Part shown: positions 51,772 to 60,767 of the stretch, piece after piece
How positions within the stretch are numbered: the first letter of the stretch is position 1
How the letters are laid out: each line of letters opens with the position of its first letter
NCBI RefSeq assembly: GCF_003952465.1
Contig: NZ_CP034448.1
Location: 6,735,001-6,799,000, forward strand
DNA: 64,000 bases
DNA from: Mesorhizobium sp. M1B.F.Ca.ET.045.04.1.1
GTDB taxonomy: Bacteria; Pseudomonadota; Alphaproteobacteria; Rhizobiales; Rhizobiaceae
Direction of reading: 5' to 3'
Notes under the pieces: model-generated
Databases searched by the model: none
The model's input: only the letters and a program-made list of their open reading frames with translations
Told to the model about the DNA's origin: nothing
Translations under genes and position numbers: made by a program

Positions 51772-53793
51772 ATGAGCGGGATTGCCCCTACTCCCTCGAG
51801 TCGCTCGCTGAATTCAGCGCGTCGGCTGCGGGCGATCCTAACGAATATTTCCGCCGGGCTCTGCGCGTTCACCATCGTCGTCTTTCAGTCCTGGTTCATG
51901 CCGTACTTTCTGCCTTTCTTTACGGGACGGGACGGGTTCGCGAGGCTGGTTTTCCATGCACTTTATGGCGGCGTCCTGATTGTTTCGATCGCTGTTCTTG
52001 CGGCGCGCCGGGACGTGCGTAGCGCCGTTCTCCCGCTTGCGATCGCTGCCGCCATGGCAGTCGCCCCGGTTGCGCTGCATCCGGTCGGGATCGTTGCCAA
52101 GTGCTATCTGGTCAGCCTTTTTCTCGGCGGCGCAGCGATTGTCCTGATGCTCGCCTCCGCGCCCTCAACCGTGCTGAGGCTGTCGGCATCTGTTACAGCG
52201 CTCAGTGCGGTGATCTGCTTCCTCGATCTTTTGTTCGCCAACGGCTTCACCAATACTCCTGGTCGGGCCGCCGGTTTGGCGATCAATCCGAATGTGGCCG
52301 CGGCGGGACTGCTGCTCGGGGCGGCAGCGAGCTACCGCGCCGTCTCGCAAAAGTGGCGCGCGAGCTTCCTCGTTCTTGTAAGCGCGGCGCTTCTTGCCAC
52401 TCTTTCCCGCTCGACCTTTCTTGCCGCCTTTTTCACCGTGGCGGTGCCCATTGTCGTTCGCGTTTGGCACCAATTTCGAAGTGGACGTCGCTTCCGGGTC
52501 GATACCAATGGCTGGGGCCGGGCGCTTGCCGTCGCCTTCGCGCTGCTGGGAGCGATCTGCATCGCGCTGGCCACAAATGCTTACTTCCGCGTCGCTATCG
52601 GCGACTCCTTTGCCGGCGTATTGTCGGTAAGCAAGGCACTCGATGAGGCATCGGAAGCGGTCGATACATCTCACGATCAATCCCCGCCTGCCGCCGCAAC
52701 CGCGCCATCGCCTGCAGGGGCAAGCCAACCGACCCTTGAGGCGAGTTCGTCCGCGGGCACCGCCCCGCCCGCAGCAAAACCCGGGATCGGTTCGGCCCCA
52801 CCCAAGGTCGACACGCCTGCGGACGCTGTCGCTCCATCTCCTCCGCCATCCGACGCCACGCCCTCGGTCAGCCAGTCCACGAACGTCGCCAAGATGCGGG
52901 CGCTCGGCGAACGTCTGACGGACGAGGGCAAGAGAAATTCTATCTCGGCAAGAGCGCTCTTTCTGGAGCGAGGCCTGATCGCCTATCGAGAAGGCGGCTT
53001 TTTCGGCCGCGGGCTTGAAGAGGCGCAAGCCCTGGTGCCTCACAACACCTTCGTCCTGTTCGCGATCGCTTTCGGTCACCTCGGCTGGCTCATTCCGATC
53101 GGCCTCGTCGGCTTCGCCTTCTGCTTTGGCCGAAACGCCGACGATCTTGCCCTTGGCGTAGCAGTTGTGGGAGTGATGCTGACCTCGCATGACTTTTTGC
53201 TGACGCCGAGTCTCTTTCTTCCGGTGGCCCTCGGAATCGGCGGCATGCATGCCGAGCGCAGAGCGTCCGCTTTGAAGTTGTCGCCTGCAGGGAAAGGGGA
53301 ACCTCGAAGCTTCGCGTTGGGAACAGTTGCAGGCGTCGCGGCGTTTGCCGCCGGCTGCACCGCGATATTGCTGGTCACACCGCCGCTTGCTGCCGGACGG
53401 CTGCAGAACGAGACCATGTTTGCCGCCCGAGGCGGATACGAGACACTGCTTCCGCCGCCGCAATTTCCCGGTCTTTTCCAGTTCGACAACCTTTCCGGCA
53501 TTCCCCCTTTGCAAGGATCCTATCTGCGCGAAGACGGGATATCGCTCCAGCGGGTCGACTGGTCTGCTCACGCATGGCCTGCCGTCCGGCAAGGCGAGTA
53601 TACCTTTCGCCGACGGGACTCGGTGCTGTTTTCGGCCACGGATTCGAGCGACCCTCGCAAAAACGGACGGACCTATGAGGTCGCAGTCCCACTCTCGGTC
53701 AGCGCACTCTGTTTCCTTCTTCTGGGTACGATCATTGCGTGGTCGATTGCGACGGTGGTTTCGATTCGTGGCTCGCACCGGGTGGGTTCGTAG
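51772..53793 (+). CDS. Large O-antigen polymerase/ligase-type membrane protein with Pro-rich insertion
   Basis: The 673-residue protein has about ten helices up to residue 290, then a Ser/Pro/Ala-rich low-complexity stretch (about 305-375). A periplasmic loop follows with SISARALFLERGLIAYREGGFFGRGLEEAQALVPHNTFVLF, the Wzy/WaaL-type Arg...His pattern, and further helices. After the last polymerase helices a beta-rich segment (about 540-640) and a final helix are added. The length and the Pro-rich insertion are unusual for the family. Activity on polysaccharide units is inferred. Confidence 0.75.
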   Translation: MSGIAPTPSSRSLNSARRLRAILTNISAGLCAFTIVVFQSWFMPYFLPFFTGRDGFARLVFHALYGGVLIVSIAVLAARRDVRSAVLPLAIAAAMAVAPVALHPVGIVAKCYLVSLFLGGAAIVLMLASAPSTVLRLSASVTALSAVICFLDLLFANGFTNTPGRAAGLAINPNVAAAGLLLGAAASYRAVSQKWRASFLVLVSAALLATLSRSTFLAAFFTVAVPIVVRVWHQFRSGRRFRVDTNGWGRALAVAFALLGAICIALATNAYFRVAIGDSFAGVLSVSKALDEASEAVDTSHDQSPPAAATAPSPAGASQPTLEASSSAGTAPPAAKPGIGSAPPKVDTPADAVAPSPPPSDATPSVSQSTNVAKMRALGERLTDEGKRNSISARALFLERGLIAYREGGFFGRGLEEAQALVPHNTFVLFAIAFGHLGWLIPIGLVGFAFCFGRNADDLALGVAVVGVMLTSHDFLLTPSLFLPVALGIGGMHAERRASALKLSPAGKGEPRSFALGTVAGVAAFAAGCTAILLVTPPLAAGRLQNETMFAARGGYETLLPPPQFPGLFQFDNLSGIPPLQGSYLREDGISLQRVDWSAHAWPAVRQGEYTFRRRDSVLFSATDSSDPRKNGRTYEVAVPLSVSALCFLLLGTIIAWSIATVVSIRGSHRVGS

Positions 53794-53833
53794 GGAGACC
53801 CTTGCCCCCGTCTCCATCGCCTTACCGACAGCT

Positions 53834-55822
53834 CTAATCGCTAGCGGCAGTCGATAACCGGCTTTGAGTATCGCCAGTAGCCAGTGCCGGATATAGACCC
53901 ATCATTCGCGCAATGGCGGCGTCGGTCTCCGGTTTCAGGTTTCTGCGCATATGAGACCCGTCGCGGTAAATGAACTCACCGTTGACGTAGGTGGCGCAAT
54001 GCCTATTCGGACACATCCCTTTGAGCGGGTCAACAAAGAACACCCCATTTTCCGCTGCAAGCGACCCCAGCGCGGTCACCATCGGTGACCACGCCTGCAG
54101 AATCCGCTCGCTGTCCATATCGGTCGAGCAACGTCTCAATATCTTGCTTTCGCGCAGCGCCGCGCACGACGTCAAATCCAAACCTGGCCCCGGCACCTGT
54201 CCCACGATTCCGATACGCCGTTCGGGGATGCTGATTTCTTCGACGAGGCTTTGCAATCCGTCGCGCACCAGCCGGACTTTGTCCGCGTGCCGACCATCAT
54301 CAGCAACGAGATCGGTATTGGCAAGGTTCGTCCAGGCTGAAGCAAGAACAACAATGTCAATGTCGGATCGCCGCCCAAGCAGTGCAACGGCGGCCTTGCG
54401 TGAAGAAGCGCAGCTCTCCTTGTAGGCGGGCTCTTCAGGGTTGTTGCGGTGAACCTCTTTTCCAAGAGCCGCCGGGCAAGCTCGATAAAGGAAGAAGCTC
54501 GTATCCTCCTGCTGTCCGACAACATCGAGCAACGGCGCCATATGCTCCGCATGACTGTCGCCCCAAAGAATGCCGCGATGCCTGGCCTTGTCCCAGCGCG
54601 CCCCGAAGGCGCAGAACGTGCTGCCCAGCTCGTCGATCCTGACCAGTTGCGGACATTGCCAGTCCCACATCACGTCGAGGCTGCGCATCGCCGCACCTTC
54701 TTTCGGAATCCGGCTGGCGATGCCGCCGGCTTCGAAGATTGCATTACCACCGAAGCCGACAACCGATGCTGCAACCGCTCCGGCGGCAATGGTGCGTAAG
54801 GGCAAAAACCGCAGGTGACGAGCAGGCTCTTCGACGACTCGCCAAGAGAGATACGCGGCCAGCCAGGTCGTCGCGATGAGAACCGACGCTTCGCCAGCCG
54901 TCGGCGTTGAGTCACCGGCATAGTGGCGGAAGAAGACCAGGATCGGCCAGTGCCATAGATAGAGGCTGTAGGAGACCTTCCCTGTCATTCGGAGCGGCCG
55001 GCTGGAGAGAGCGGCACCCAAAATGGTCTGGGAGCGAGGCCAGATCAGCAGGACAGCGCCGGCCACCGGGAGAAGCGCGTACGCTCCCGGAAATGGCTGG
55101 CTCGACGATAGCCAGACGGTGCTGGCAACGATCAGGCAAAAGCCTACCAAGCCGAACGCCTCGGAAATGCCACGGCGCCCGACGGCCGGCATGAATACAA
55201 CCAGGCCGCCCAGCGCCAACTCCCAGGCTCGGCTGAAGGGACCGTAAAACGCTTGCTTTGGATCGACGGCCACGAGGTGCAGAGCAATCGAAAAGCTGAT
55301 CACCGCGACGAGGCAGATTACCACGACGGACGATGACCGTCCGCCCCGCGATATACGACTCGCGGCGATCAACAAGGCCGGCCAAACCAGATAGAACTGC
55401 TCTTCGACGCCGAGCGACCAGAGATGGAGCAGCGGCAGAAGTGTCGCCTCGCGATCGAAGTAGCCCGTATTCCAGAGAAAGTAGTAGTTCCCCAGGCCGG
55501 CTGCGGAAAAGGCTGCACTGCGCCCCAGGCTGGCATAGTCCCCGGGCAGCAGGAAGAACCAGCCGGCCGCGAGCGACACTCCCATCATCACCAGCATAGC
55601 CGGCAGGATCCGGCGCACGCGCCGGCCATAGAATTCGACAAGCGACAGTTGGCTGCCCTCGGCTGTCAAAAGGCGCGTGATCAGGTAGCCGGAAATGACG
55701 AAGAAGATATCGACGCCGACGAATCCCCCGGGAAAACCTGGCACGCCGAAATGGAAAAGAATGACGGCGATCACCGCGATCGCGCGCAGGCCGTCCACGT
55801 CGGGCCGATAGTCGAACTTCAA
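53834..55822 (-). CDS. OafA/YrhL-type acyltransferase with C-terminal SGNH domain
   Basis: The 662-residue protein starts PDVDGLRAIAVIAVILFHFG and has GFVGVDIFFVISGYLIT and LWSLGVEEQFYLVWP, hallmarks of acyltransferase-3 membrane proteins (about 1-350). A periplasmic SGNH domain follows (about 390-650): GILWGDSHAEHMAPLLD holds the Ser, and DGSHMRRNL near the end supplies Asp/His. Such proteins O-acetylate lipopolysaccharide or exopolysaccharide. It converges on the Wzy-type gene with 40 bases between. Confidence 0.92.
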   Translation of the reverse strand: MKFDYRPDVDGLRAIAVIAVILFHFGVPGFPGGFVGVDIFFVISGYLITRLLTAEGSQLSLVEFYGRRVRRILPAMLVMMGVSLAAGWFFLLPGDYASLGRSAAFSAAGLGNYYFLWNTGYFDREATLLPLLHLWSLGVEEQFYLVWPALLIAASRISRGGRSSSVVVICLVAVISFSIALHLVAVDPKQAFYGPFSRAWELALGGLVVFMPAVGRRGISEAFGLVGFCLIVASTVWLSSSQPFPGAYALLPVAGAVLLIWPRSQTILGAALSSRPLRMTGKVSYSLYLWHWPILVFFRHYAGDSTPTAGEASVLIATTWLAAYLSWRVVEEPARHLRFLPLRTIAAGAVAASVVGFGGNAIFEAGGIASRIPKEGAAMRSLDVMWDWQCPQLVRIDELGSTFCAFGARWDKARHRGILWGDSHAEHMAPLLDVVGQQEDTSFFLYRACPAALGKEVHRNNPEEPAYKESCASSRKAAVALLGRRSDIDIVVLASAWTNLANTDLVADDGRHADKVRLVRDGLQSLVEEISIPERRIGIVGQVPGPGLDLTSCAALRESKILRRCSTDMDSERILQAWSPMVTALGSLAAENGVFFVDPLKGMCPNRHCATYVNGEFIYRDGSHMRRNLKPETDAAIARMMGLYPALATGDTQSRLSTAASD

Positions 55823-56239
55823 AGCTCCTCCCGAGCTATCTCTCGAACGTCATCGCCTGATGGCGCCTCATAAGCCGATGGCGGGACCAGGTGCGACGGT
55901 CACGCTGCGGTTCCAAATAGTCTCGCCGATATATTCGAATATTAGCGCCTCTTGCGACTTGGACTGGCGAAATATGGGATTCCCCCACAATTTATTTCAC
56001 GCTAGAACGACGAAATCTACACAGGTGCTGAATCAGTGCTGCCCTCATGGGCCAAGGCGTCTGGGTCATGGTACCACGCCGGGAGGCGTGCTTATTCGTT
56101 GAAGATGTCGAGGATCGCCGAAAGCTCGGCCAGCTTAGATCGGCTTGATAGAAAAACGAGTTGTTCATCATGTCCTTGACTGTATAGAAAGACTGTCCTG
56201 TGCGTTGCGAGACCACGCGTCGTTCTGGAGGGGGCAACT
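55823..56239. other. Divergent intergenic region in the polysaccharide locus
   Basis: This stretch of 417 bases separates the acyltransferase and the SDR gene. It is less GC-rich than its neighbours (for example around 55925-56030). A short hairpin CACGCC-GGGA-GGCGTG lies at 56075-56090. It should hold promoters for both genes; I cannot assign boxes with confidence. No frame looks coding. Confidence 0.45.
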
Positions 56240-57253
56240 TTGGACAACCATAGCTCGGACATGGTTGAATTCGGCCCACGTACACATGTTTTGGTTACCG
56301 GTGGCGCAGGCTTCGTTGGGTCGGCGCTGGCCGATTTGTTGCTTGCGCGCAATTGCAGGGTAACCGTTATCGACGATCTTTCGAACGGCTCGCTTCGAAA
56401 TCTGCCCGACGGCGATCCCCGCTTGACAATCCGTACTTTCAGGGTCGGCGATCCGGCATACGATGCGGCGGTGCGCGAGGAGGTCGGCTTGGCCGACGCC
56501 GTGTTCCATCTGGCGAGCCCGATCGGGGTACAGCGTGCCCATAAGGAACGCTTCGCCGTCACCAGCGGCATTCTGGAGTCAGGCTGTTCGATCGTCGAGG
56601 CATGCCGACTGCACCGGCGGCCGCTTCTTTACACGTCGAGTTCGGAAGTTTACGGCTCCGGCCGCGATCGGCCAATCACCGAGTCCGATCCAGTTGTGAC
56701 GGACCTGCGACCGCGATGGGGCTATGCCGCTGCCAAGGCGGCGGTTGAGCATCTGGTGGCTGGACTGTTTTTTGATTTGGGCATCCCTACTTGGATCGTT
56801 CGACCATTCAACATGGCCGGACCGCGCCAGCGCTCGGCGACCGGCCTTGTGTTGCCAGCATTTGTCAACGCGGCCTTGCGGGGCGAGCCGCTTGTGGTTC
56901 ACGACGATGGCGAGCAGAGGCGGGCGTTCCTCCATGTTGCCGATGCCGCCGAAGGTTTGCTTCTGGTCATGCAGTGTCGCTCGTTGCGGGGCCGGCCGGT
57001 CAATCTCGGCGGCAGCGAGGCGGTGCAGATCGGAAACCTTGCAAAGATGGTGGTCGAGGCCACCCAGACGAACGCGCCGATCGTCATGAAACCTTCCAGT
57101 GCGGTCTATGGCGAGAAGTTCGCCGTAACATATGACCGCGTGCCGGACACAAGCCTTTTGACCACCATGACCGGCTGGCGTCCGCTGCGAGGCACAATGC
57201 AGACGATCCTCGACTGCATAGAGCATATGCGTGCCGAACGAGTTATCGCTTGA
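56240..57253 (+). CDS. NAD-dependent epimerase/dehydratase (nucleotide-sugar type)
   Basis: This 337-residue SDR has THVLVTGGAGFVGSALADLLL, SPIGVQRAHKERF, YTSSSEVYGSG, catalytic YAAAK (RWGYAAAKAAVEHL) and RPFNMAGPRQR, as in UDP-sugar epimerases and decarboxylases. TTG 56240 is chosen because a strong GGAGGGGG site lies about seven bases upstream; ATG 56261 lacks such a site at the right distance. Its TGA overlaps the TTG of the next gene. Substrate unknown. Confidence 0.87.
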   Translation: MDNHSSDMVEFGPRTHVLVTGGAGFVGSALADLLLARNCRVTVIDDLSNGSLRNLPDGDPRLTIRTFRVGDPAYDAAVREEVGLADAVFHLASPIGVQRAHKERFAVTSGILESGCSIVEACRLHRRPLLYTSSSEVYGSGRDRPITESDPVVTDLRPRWGYAAAKAAVEHLVAGLFFDLGIPTWIVRPFNMAGPRQRSATGLVLPAFVNAALRGEPLVVHDDGEQRRAFLHVADAAEGLLLVMQCRSLRGRPVNLGGSEAVQIGNLAKMVVEATQTNAPIVMKPSSAVYGEKFAVTYDRVPDTSLLTTMTGWRPLRGTMQTILDCIEHMRAERVIA

Positions 57254-58038
57254 CGCTCGGTCCATTGGTCCCGCTCATCGGGGCCCTGCTCGTAGCAGTT
57301 CCTTGCGTTTGGCTATTTGCGCGTCTAGCGACGCGCATCGGAGCTGTCTCTAAAGTCAAGAGTGACCGATGGCATACATCGGGCGAGGTTCCTCGACTTG
57401 CGGGGCCGGCCCTGCTGATCGCGATGTCGCCATGGCTTGCGCCCGGACAAATCTTCCTCCTCGCCATTTTCTGCCTGGTCGGCGCGCTCGATGACGTCCG
57501 ATCCCTTTCCGCCGAAGCCAAGGCCGCGGCATTGGCCGTTGCGGCGATAGTTGCCGGCATCATCACGGGTGCGTGGTGGGTACCGATCGTCATTTGGACA
57601 GCCTGCAACGCGGTCAACATGCTGGATCATGCCGACGGCCTTGCCGCGAGCACAGTTGCGGCCGCCTTCCTTGGCCTTGGCGGCGAAGCTGGAATGGCGG
57701 GTGCGGGGGCCTGCGCCGGATTCCTCTGTTTCAACTACCCGCCTGCGCGTGTTTTCATGGGTGACAGCGGCAGCCTTCTGCTTGGTGCGGCAATCGTGCT
57801 TCTCGCGGCTGAGAAAGGTTTCGGTTCCTCGTTGGCCTGGATAGCAGTGCCATTGATCGATGCCGTATTCGTCGTTGTTCGCCGCATTCGGCAGGGACGG
57901 CGGCCCTGGATCGGTGGTACCGACCATCTTGGACACGCTTTGCTGCGGATGGGCGTCAGCAGCAGAGCTTTGCCGGCTCTTTACGGCGCGACGGCGCTTG
58001 CGATCGGCCTGGCATTTACCGTCTGGCAAAATCCATAG
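57250..58038 (+). CDS. Short MraY/WecA-like polyprenyl-phosphate glycosyl-1-phosphate transferase
   Basis: The 262-residue membrane protein carries LDDVRSLS, NAVNMLDHADGLAAS and VFMGDSGSLLLG, the Mg-binding and catalytic Asp motifs of the MraY/WecA family that starts lipid-linked glycan synthesis on undecaprenyl phosphate. It is shorter than usual (about 330-370), with fewer helices and a reduced cytoplasmic end. The start TTG 57250 overlaps the SDR stop (TTGA). It is the best candidate for the priming enzyme of this locus. Confidence 0.85.
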   Translation: MTLGPLVPLIGALLVAVPCVWLFARLATRIGAVSKVKSDRWHTSGEVPRLAGPALLIAMSPWLAPGQIFLLAIFCLVGALDDVRSLSAEAKAAALAVAAIVAGIITGAWWVPIVIWTACNAVNMLDHADGLAASTVAAAFLGLGGEAGMAGAGACAGFLCFNYPPARVFMGDSGSLLLGAAIVLLAAEKGFGSSLAWIAVPLIDAVFVVVRRIRQGRRPWIGGTDHLGHALLRMGVSSRALPALYGATALAIGLAFTVWQNP

Positions 58039-58207
58039 GGCTGCCGAATGAGCTTGAAAGTCTGATCCTCGATAGGTCGCAAGCAGCCCTGGCGAGTCCG
58101 CCGATTTGCATACCCATAACGCCACACCATGCCGATGGCTTTGATTCAGATTCACCGCTCGGCGGCGCAGCGCGCGCTCGGGCTCTCCTTGCACGCCGTC
58201 AATCCGT

Positions 58208-58245
58208 GCGTTATATACTGAACCATATGGTTCAGTATATAACGC
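58208..58245. promoter_or_regulatory. 38-bp perfect palindrome over the ArsR-type start codon
   Basis: The bases from GCGTTATATACTGAACCATA to the mirror half form an uninterrupted perfect palindrome centred on CCATATGG. The ATG of the ArsR-type gene (58227) lies at the centre. AT-rich dyads of this kind are typical operators of ArsR repressors, so autorepression is likely, and repressor bound here would also cover the translation start. Confidence 0.75.
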
Positions 58246-58589
58246 CCCGCCTCGACGCCTCGTTCGCCGCGCTCTCGGACGCCACCCGACGCGGCGTTCT
58301 GGAGCAGCTCGGACGTGCGGACGCTTCGATCACTGACCTTGCCGTGAAGTTCAACATGACCCTCACGGGCATGAAGAAGCATGTCGGCGTCCTGGAGCAG
58401 GCGGGGCTCGTCACCACGGAGAAGGTCGGGCGCGTCCGGACCTGCAAGCTCGGCCTGCGCCGACTGGAGGAAGAGGCGGCATGGATCGAGAGGTACCGCC
58501 AGCTCTGGGACGCACGCTTCGACGAGTTGGACAAGGTTGTCGAGGAATTGAAACGGAAGGAGAGAGTCGATGGACGAAAGAAGAGATAG
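58227..58589 (+). CDS. ArsR-family winged-helix repressor
   Basis: From ATG 58227 the protein has 120 residues: LDASFAALSDATRRGVLEQLGRADASITDLAVKFNMTLTGMKKHVGVLEQAGLVTTEKVGRVRTCKL is the classic winged helix. No metal-binding Cys motif is present, so it belongs with the SdpR-like autorepressors usually paired with an SRPBCC gene. The in-frame ATG at 58206 lies outside the palindrome and is less likely. The stop lies 20 bases inside the next gene. Confidence 0.9.
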   Translation: MVQYITPRLDASFAALSDATRRGVLEQLGRADASITDLAVKFNMTLTGMKKHVGVLEQAGLVTTEKVGRVRTCKLGLRRLEEEAAWIERYRQLWDARFDELDKVVEELKRKERVDGRKKR

Positions 58590-59091
58590 CAGGCCCACCC
58601 CCGTGAAGAACCGCACGACGGTGGAACGGAAGTCCGAGCGTGAGCTGGTCGTTACGCGAACCTTCGACGGCCCGGCGCGCATCGTGTTCGAGGCGTGGAC
58701 CAAGTCCGAGCTGTTCATGCGGTGGTGGGCACCGAAGTCGATGGGCATGTTCCTGCGTTCCTGCGAGATGGATGTTCGTGTCGGGGGCAGGTACCGTTTG
58801 GTGTTCGGCCACGATGCCTCCAATCCTGACGAGTTCTTCGGTAGGTATATCGAAGTGACACCGCACTCGCGTCTCGTCTGGACCAATGACGAAGGTGGTG
58901 ACGGTGGACCCGTCACCACGGTGACCTTCGAGGAAAAAGGTGGCAAGACGCTGCTGGTCATGCACGAGCTCTATCCCTCGAAGGAAGCTCTCGACGCAGC
59001 CGGCACCGGGGCGGCGGATGCGATGAGCGAGACGTTCGAGCAACTGGACGAGCTTCTCGTCACCCTTGGCGCGAGCAGGGGATGGTCATGA
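58570..59091 (+). CDS. SRPBCC/AHSA1-family protein, partner of the ArsR regulator
   Basis: The 173-residue protein has the START/AHSA1 pattern: LVVTRTFDGPARIVFEAWTKSELFMRWWAPKS, then VGGRYRLVFGH, FFGRYIEVTPHSRLVWTND and a C-terminal helix LDELLVTLG. These proteins hold a hydrophobic pocket. ArsR-SRPBCC pairs are common in proteobacteria and actinobacteria, with the ligand rarely known. It overlaps the ArsR gene by 20 bases, so they are cotranscribed and presumably both under the palindrome. Confidence 0.88.
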   Translation: MDERRDSRPTPVKNRTTVERKSERELVVTRTFDGPARIVFEAWTKSELFMRWWAPKSMGMFLRSCEMDVRVGGRYRLVFGHDASNPDEFFGRYIEVTPHSRLVWTNDEGGDGGPVTTVTFEEKGGKTLLVMHELYPSKEALDAAGTGAADAMSETFEQLDELLVTLGASRGWS

Positions 59092-59536
59092 AGTCGTCGA
59101 TCTCGCGATCGGCCGCCTGGCTCTTCACCACGAGCCGGCGAAGGACATCAAATCATTCCCACTCGATTGTTCTGAAGCATCATAATGCGTTGATCCATCG
59201 AGGAAAATCTTTCCGCCAACGACGAAGAACCATATCCCGGATCCGTCAGAAATTCTCGCTCTTGAATTCAAAGGAGAATTTAGGCGATCCGCGATCTGCT
59301 CGGTTTCAAAGACTATCGATATCGGTTGGTCTATTTTTCCTCGGAGTTCTCCGCAAAAGCGGCGTTTCCAGCCTGCCAAAGAGACCGTCAGCGGAAGTCA
59401 GTCGCCGTCAGTAGTGTGGGCCTCGCGCCGGTTGCGATACGGCGCAACATTCGCGGATTGAACGACGCCGCTTCAAGCGATCGCAGTTCGGCTTCCGACC
59501 GGATTACGGCAAGCGTCGCCGGCGACCTGCTGGGCG
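59092..59536. other. Intergenic region of lower GC content
   Basis: This stretch of 445 bases lies between the SRPBCC stop and the LysR stop. Its left two thirds are clearly less GC-rich than the surrounding genes. A minus-strand frame of 84 codons (59125-59379) and a plus-strand frame exist, but neither has family-like composition. It could be remnants of a lost gene. I see no clear RNA or repeat. Confidence 0.4.
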
Positions 59537-60433
59537 TCAGTCGCGCGATATGGACAGCCCAGCGAGAAGCGGAGCGTACGCGGAGAGCCTGCGGGATACG
59601 AACTCCGTGAAGAGCCGCACGCGCTTCGTCTTGCGTGTCTCCCCCTGTGTGAGAAGCCAGAGCGTTCCGTACATATGCAGGTCGGTGCCCGGCACCCTCA
59701 CCAGTAGGGGGTCGGCATCGCCGACGAAGCACGGCAGTGTCGTGATCCCGAGCCCTTGCCGTACAGCAACGATCTGCGCCTCGCCGTCCGTGGTCCTGAA
59801 TGGAACCCCCGTGGTGCGAACCTCGCCATCGCTGGCCCAATCCGGAATTCCATGGATGCTTATGACGATCCACCGGATGGGATCAGGCGCGCCCGCACGC
59901 CATGCGGCTAGTCGATCACTAGACATGTAGACGCCGCCGAACACCTCCGGCCCCTTCAGGCCGTGAAGATTGAGCGGCAAGGTTTTGCGGTCGTAGACGA
60001 CGCGGATCGCGACGTCGGCCTCTCGGTTGGTCAGATTTGCCAGTTCGCCGGACGACACGATTTCCATCTCGATGTCCGGATGCAGACGCGCGAAATCGGC
60101 GAAGTCCGGCATGAGCAGGTGTGTCGCGAGGGGCGGCGCCAGCGTCACCCGCAGAAGCCCGCGCACGCTCTGGTCGCGTCCGAAGACGCGCGTCTCCAGC
60201 AGGTGCGACGACGCTTCCATCTGGTCCGCGAACTCGAGGACCTCCTCGCCCGCAGCCGTCAGGCGGTGGCCCGAAGGCAGCTTTTCGAACATGTGCACCC
60301 CGAGGCGTTTCTCGAGCTGGGCGATGCGTCGCAGCACGGTCGAGTGGTTCACACCGAGGCGGTCGGCGGCAGCCCGCACCGAGCCGCCGCGCGCGACGGC
60401 AAGAAAGTAGCGAACGTCATCCCAGTCGATCAT
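59537..60433 (-). CDS. LysR-family transcriptional regulator
   Basis: The 298-residue regulator has the N-terminal helix-turn-helix MIDWDDVRYFLAVARGGSVRAAADRLGVNHSTVLRRIAQLEKRLGVHMFEKLPSGHRLTAAGEEVLEFA and a substrate-binding domain with TLAPPLATHLLMPDFADF and VRQGLGITTLPCFVGD. ATG 60433 gives the usual family start; upstream in-frame codons do not fit. It is divergent from the SDR at 60768, its likely target. Confidence 0.93.
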   Translation of the reverse strand: MIDWDDVRYFLAVARGGSVRAAADRLGVNHSTVLRRIAQLEKRLGVHMFEKLPSGHRLTAAGEEVLEFADQMEASSHLLETRVFGRDQSVRGLLRVTLAPPLATHLLMPDFADFARLHPDIEMEIVSSGELANLTNREADVAIRVVYDRKTLPLNLHGLKGPEVFGGVYMSSDRLAAWRAGAPDPIRWIVISIHGIPDWASDGEVRTTGVPFRTTDGEAQIVAVRQGLGITTLPCFVGDADPLLVRVPGTDLHMYGTLWLLTQGETRKTKRVRLFTEFVSRRLSAYAPLLAGLSISRD

Positions 60434-60767
60434 GGTGCAATCCGGCACCGCGCGGTGCGCCTTCCAAAGCCCGAGTCCAACACCATCGAACATCCTCTCG
60501 AATGTGGGGTAGCACGGGCGCGTGATCACTGCCTACAAGCACGGTCCAAGTCCGAACGGCGGGCGCCGATCGCGGCTGGCGTCAGTCGTCCAGGCGGATC
60601 GATTTCGCACCACCGATGTGCGCACTTCCGCACTCAACGCCTGACGCCGGCGGACCCATCTCAAGGTTCCCGGGGACGTCCCCGGACGAGTCAAGGATGG
60701 AAACCTGAAGGAAGCATCGTGTCGCCAATGGGACCAGATGCTGTCCGACACGACGAAAGGACAAGTC
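60434..60767. promoter_or_regulatory. Divergent lysR-SDR promoter region with a 16-bp palindrome
   Basis: These 334 bases separate the divergent lysR and SDR genes and should contain a LysR binding site. A perfect GC palindrome CCGGGGACGTCCCCGG lies at 60670-60685, 82 bases before the SDR start. A classical T-N11-A box cannot be singled out by eye. The SDR has AAGGA seven bases before its ATG. Confidence 0.4.

Noticed and set aside
59125..59379. 84-codon minus-strand frame between the SRPBCC and LysR genes
   Set aside because: The composition is not clearly protein-like and there is no recognisable motif or ribosome binding site.
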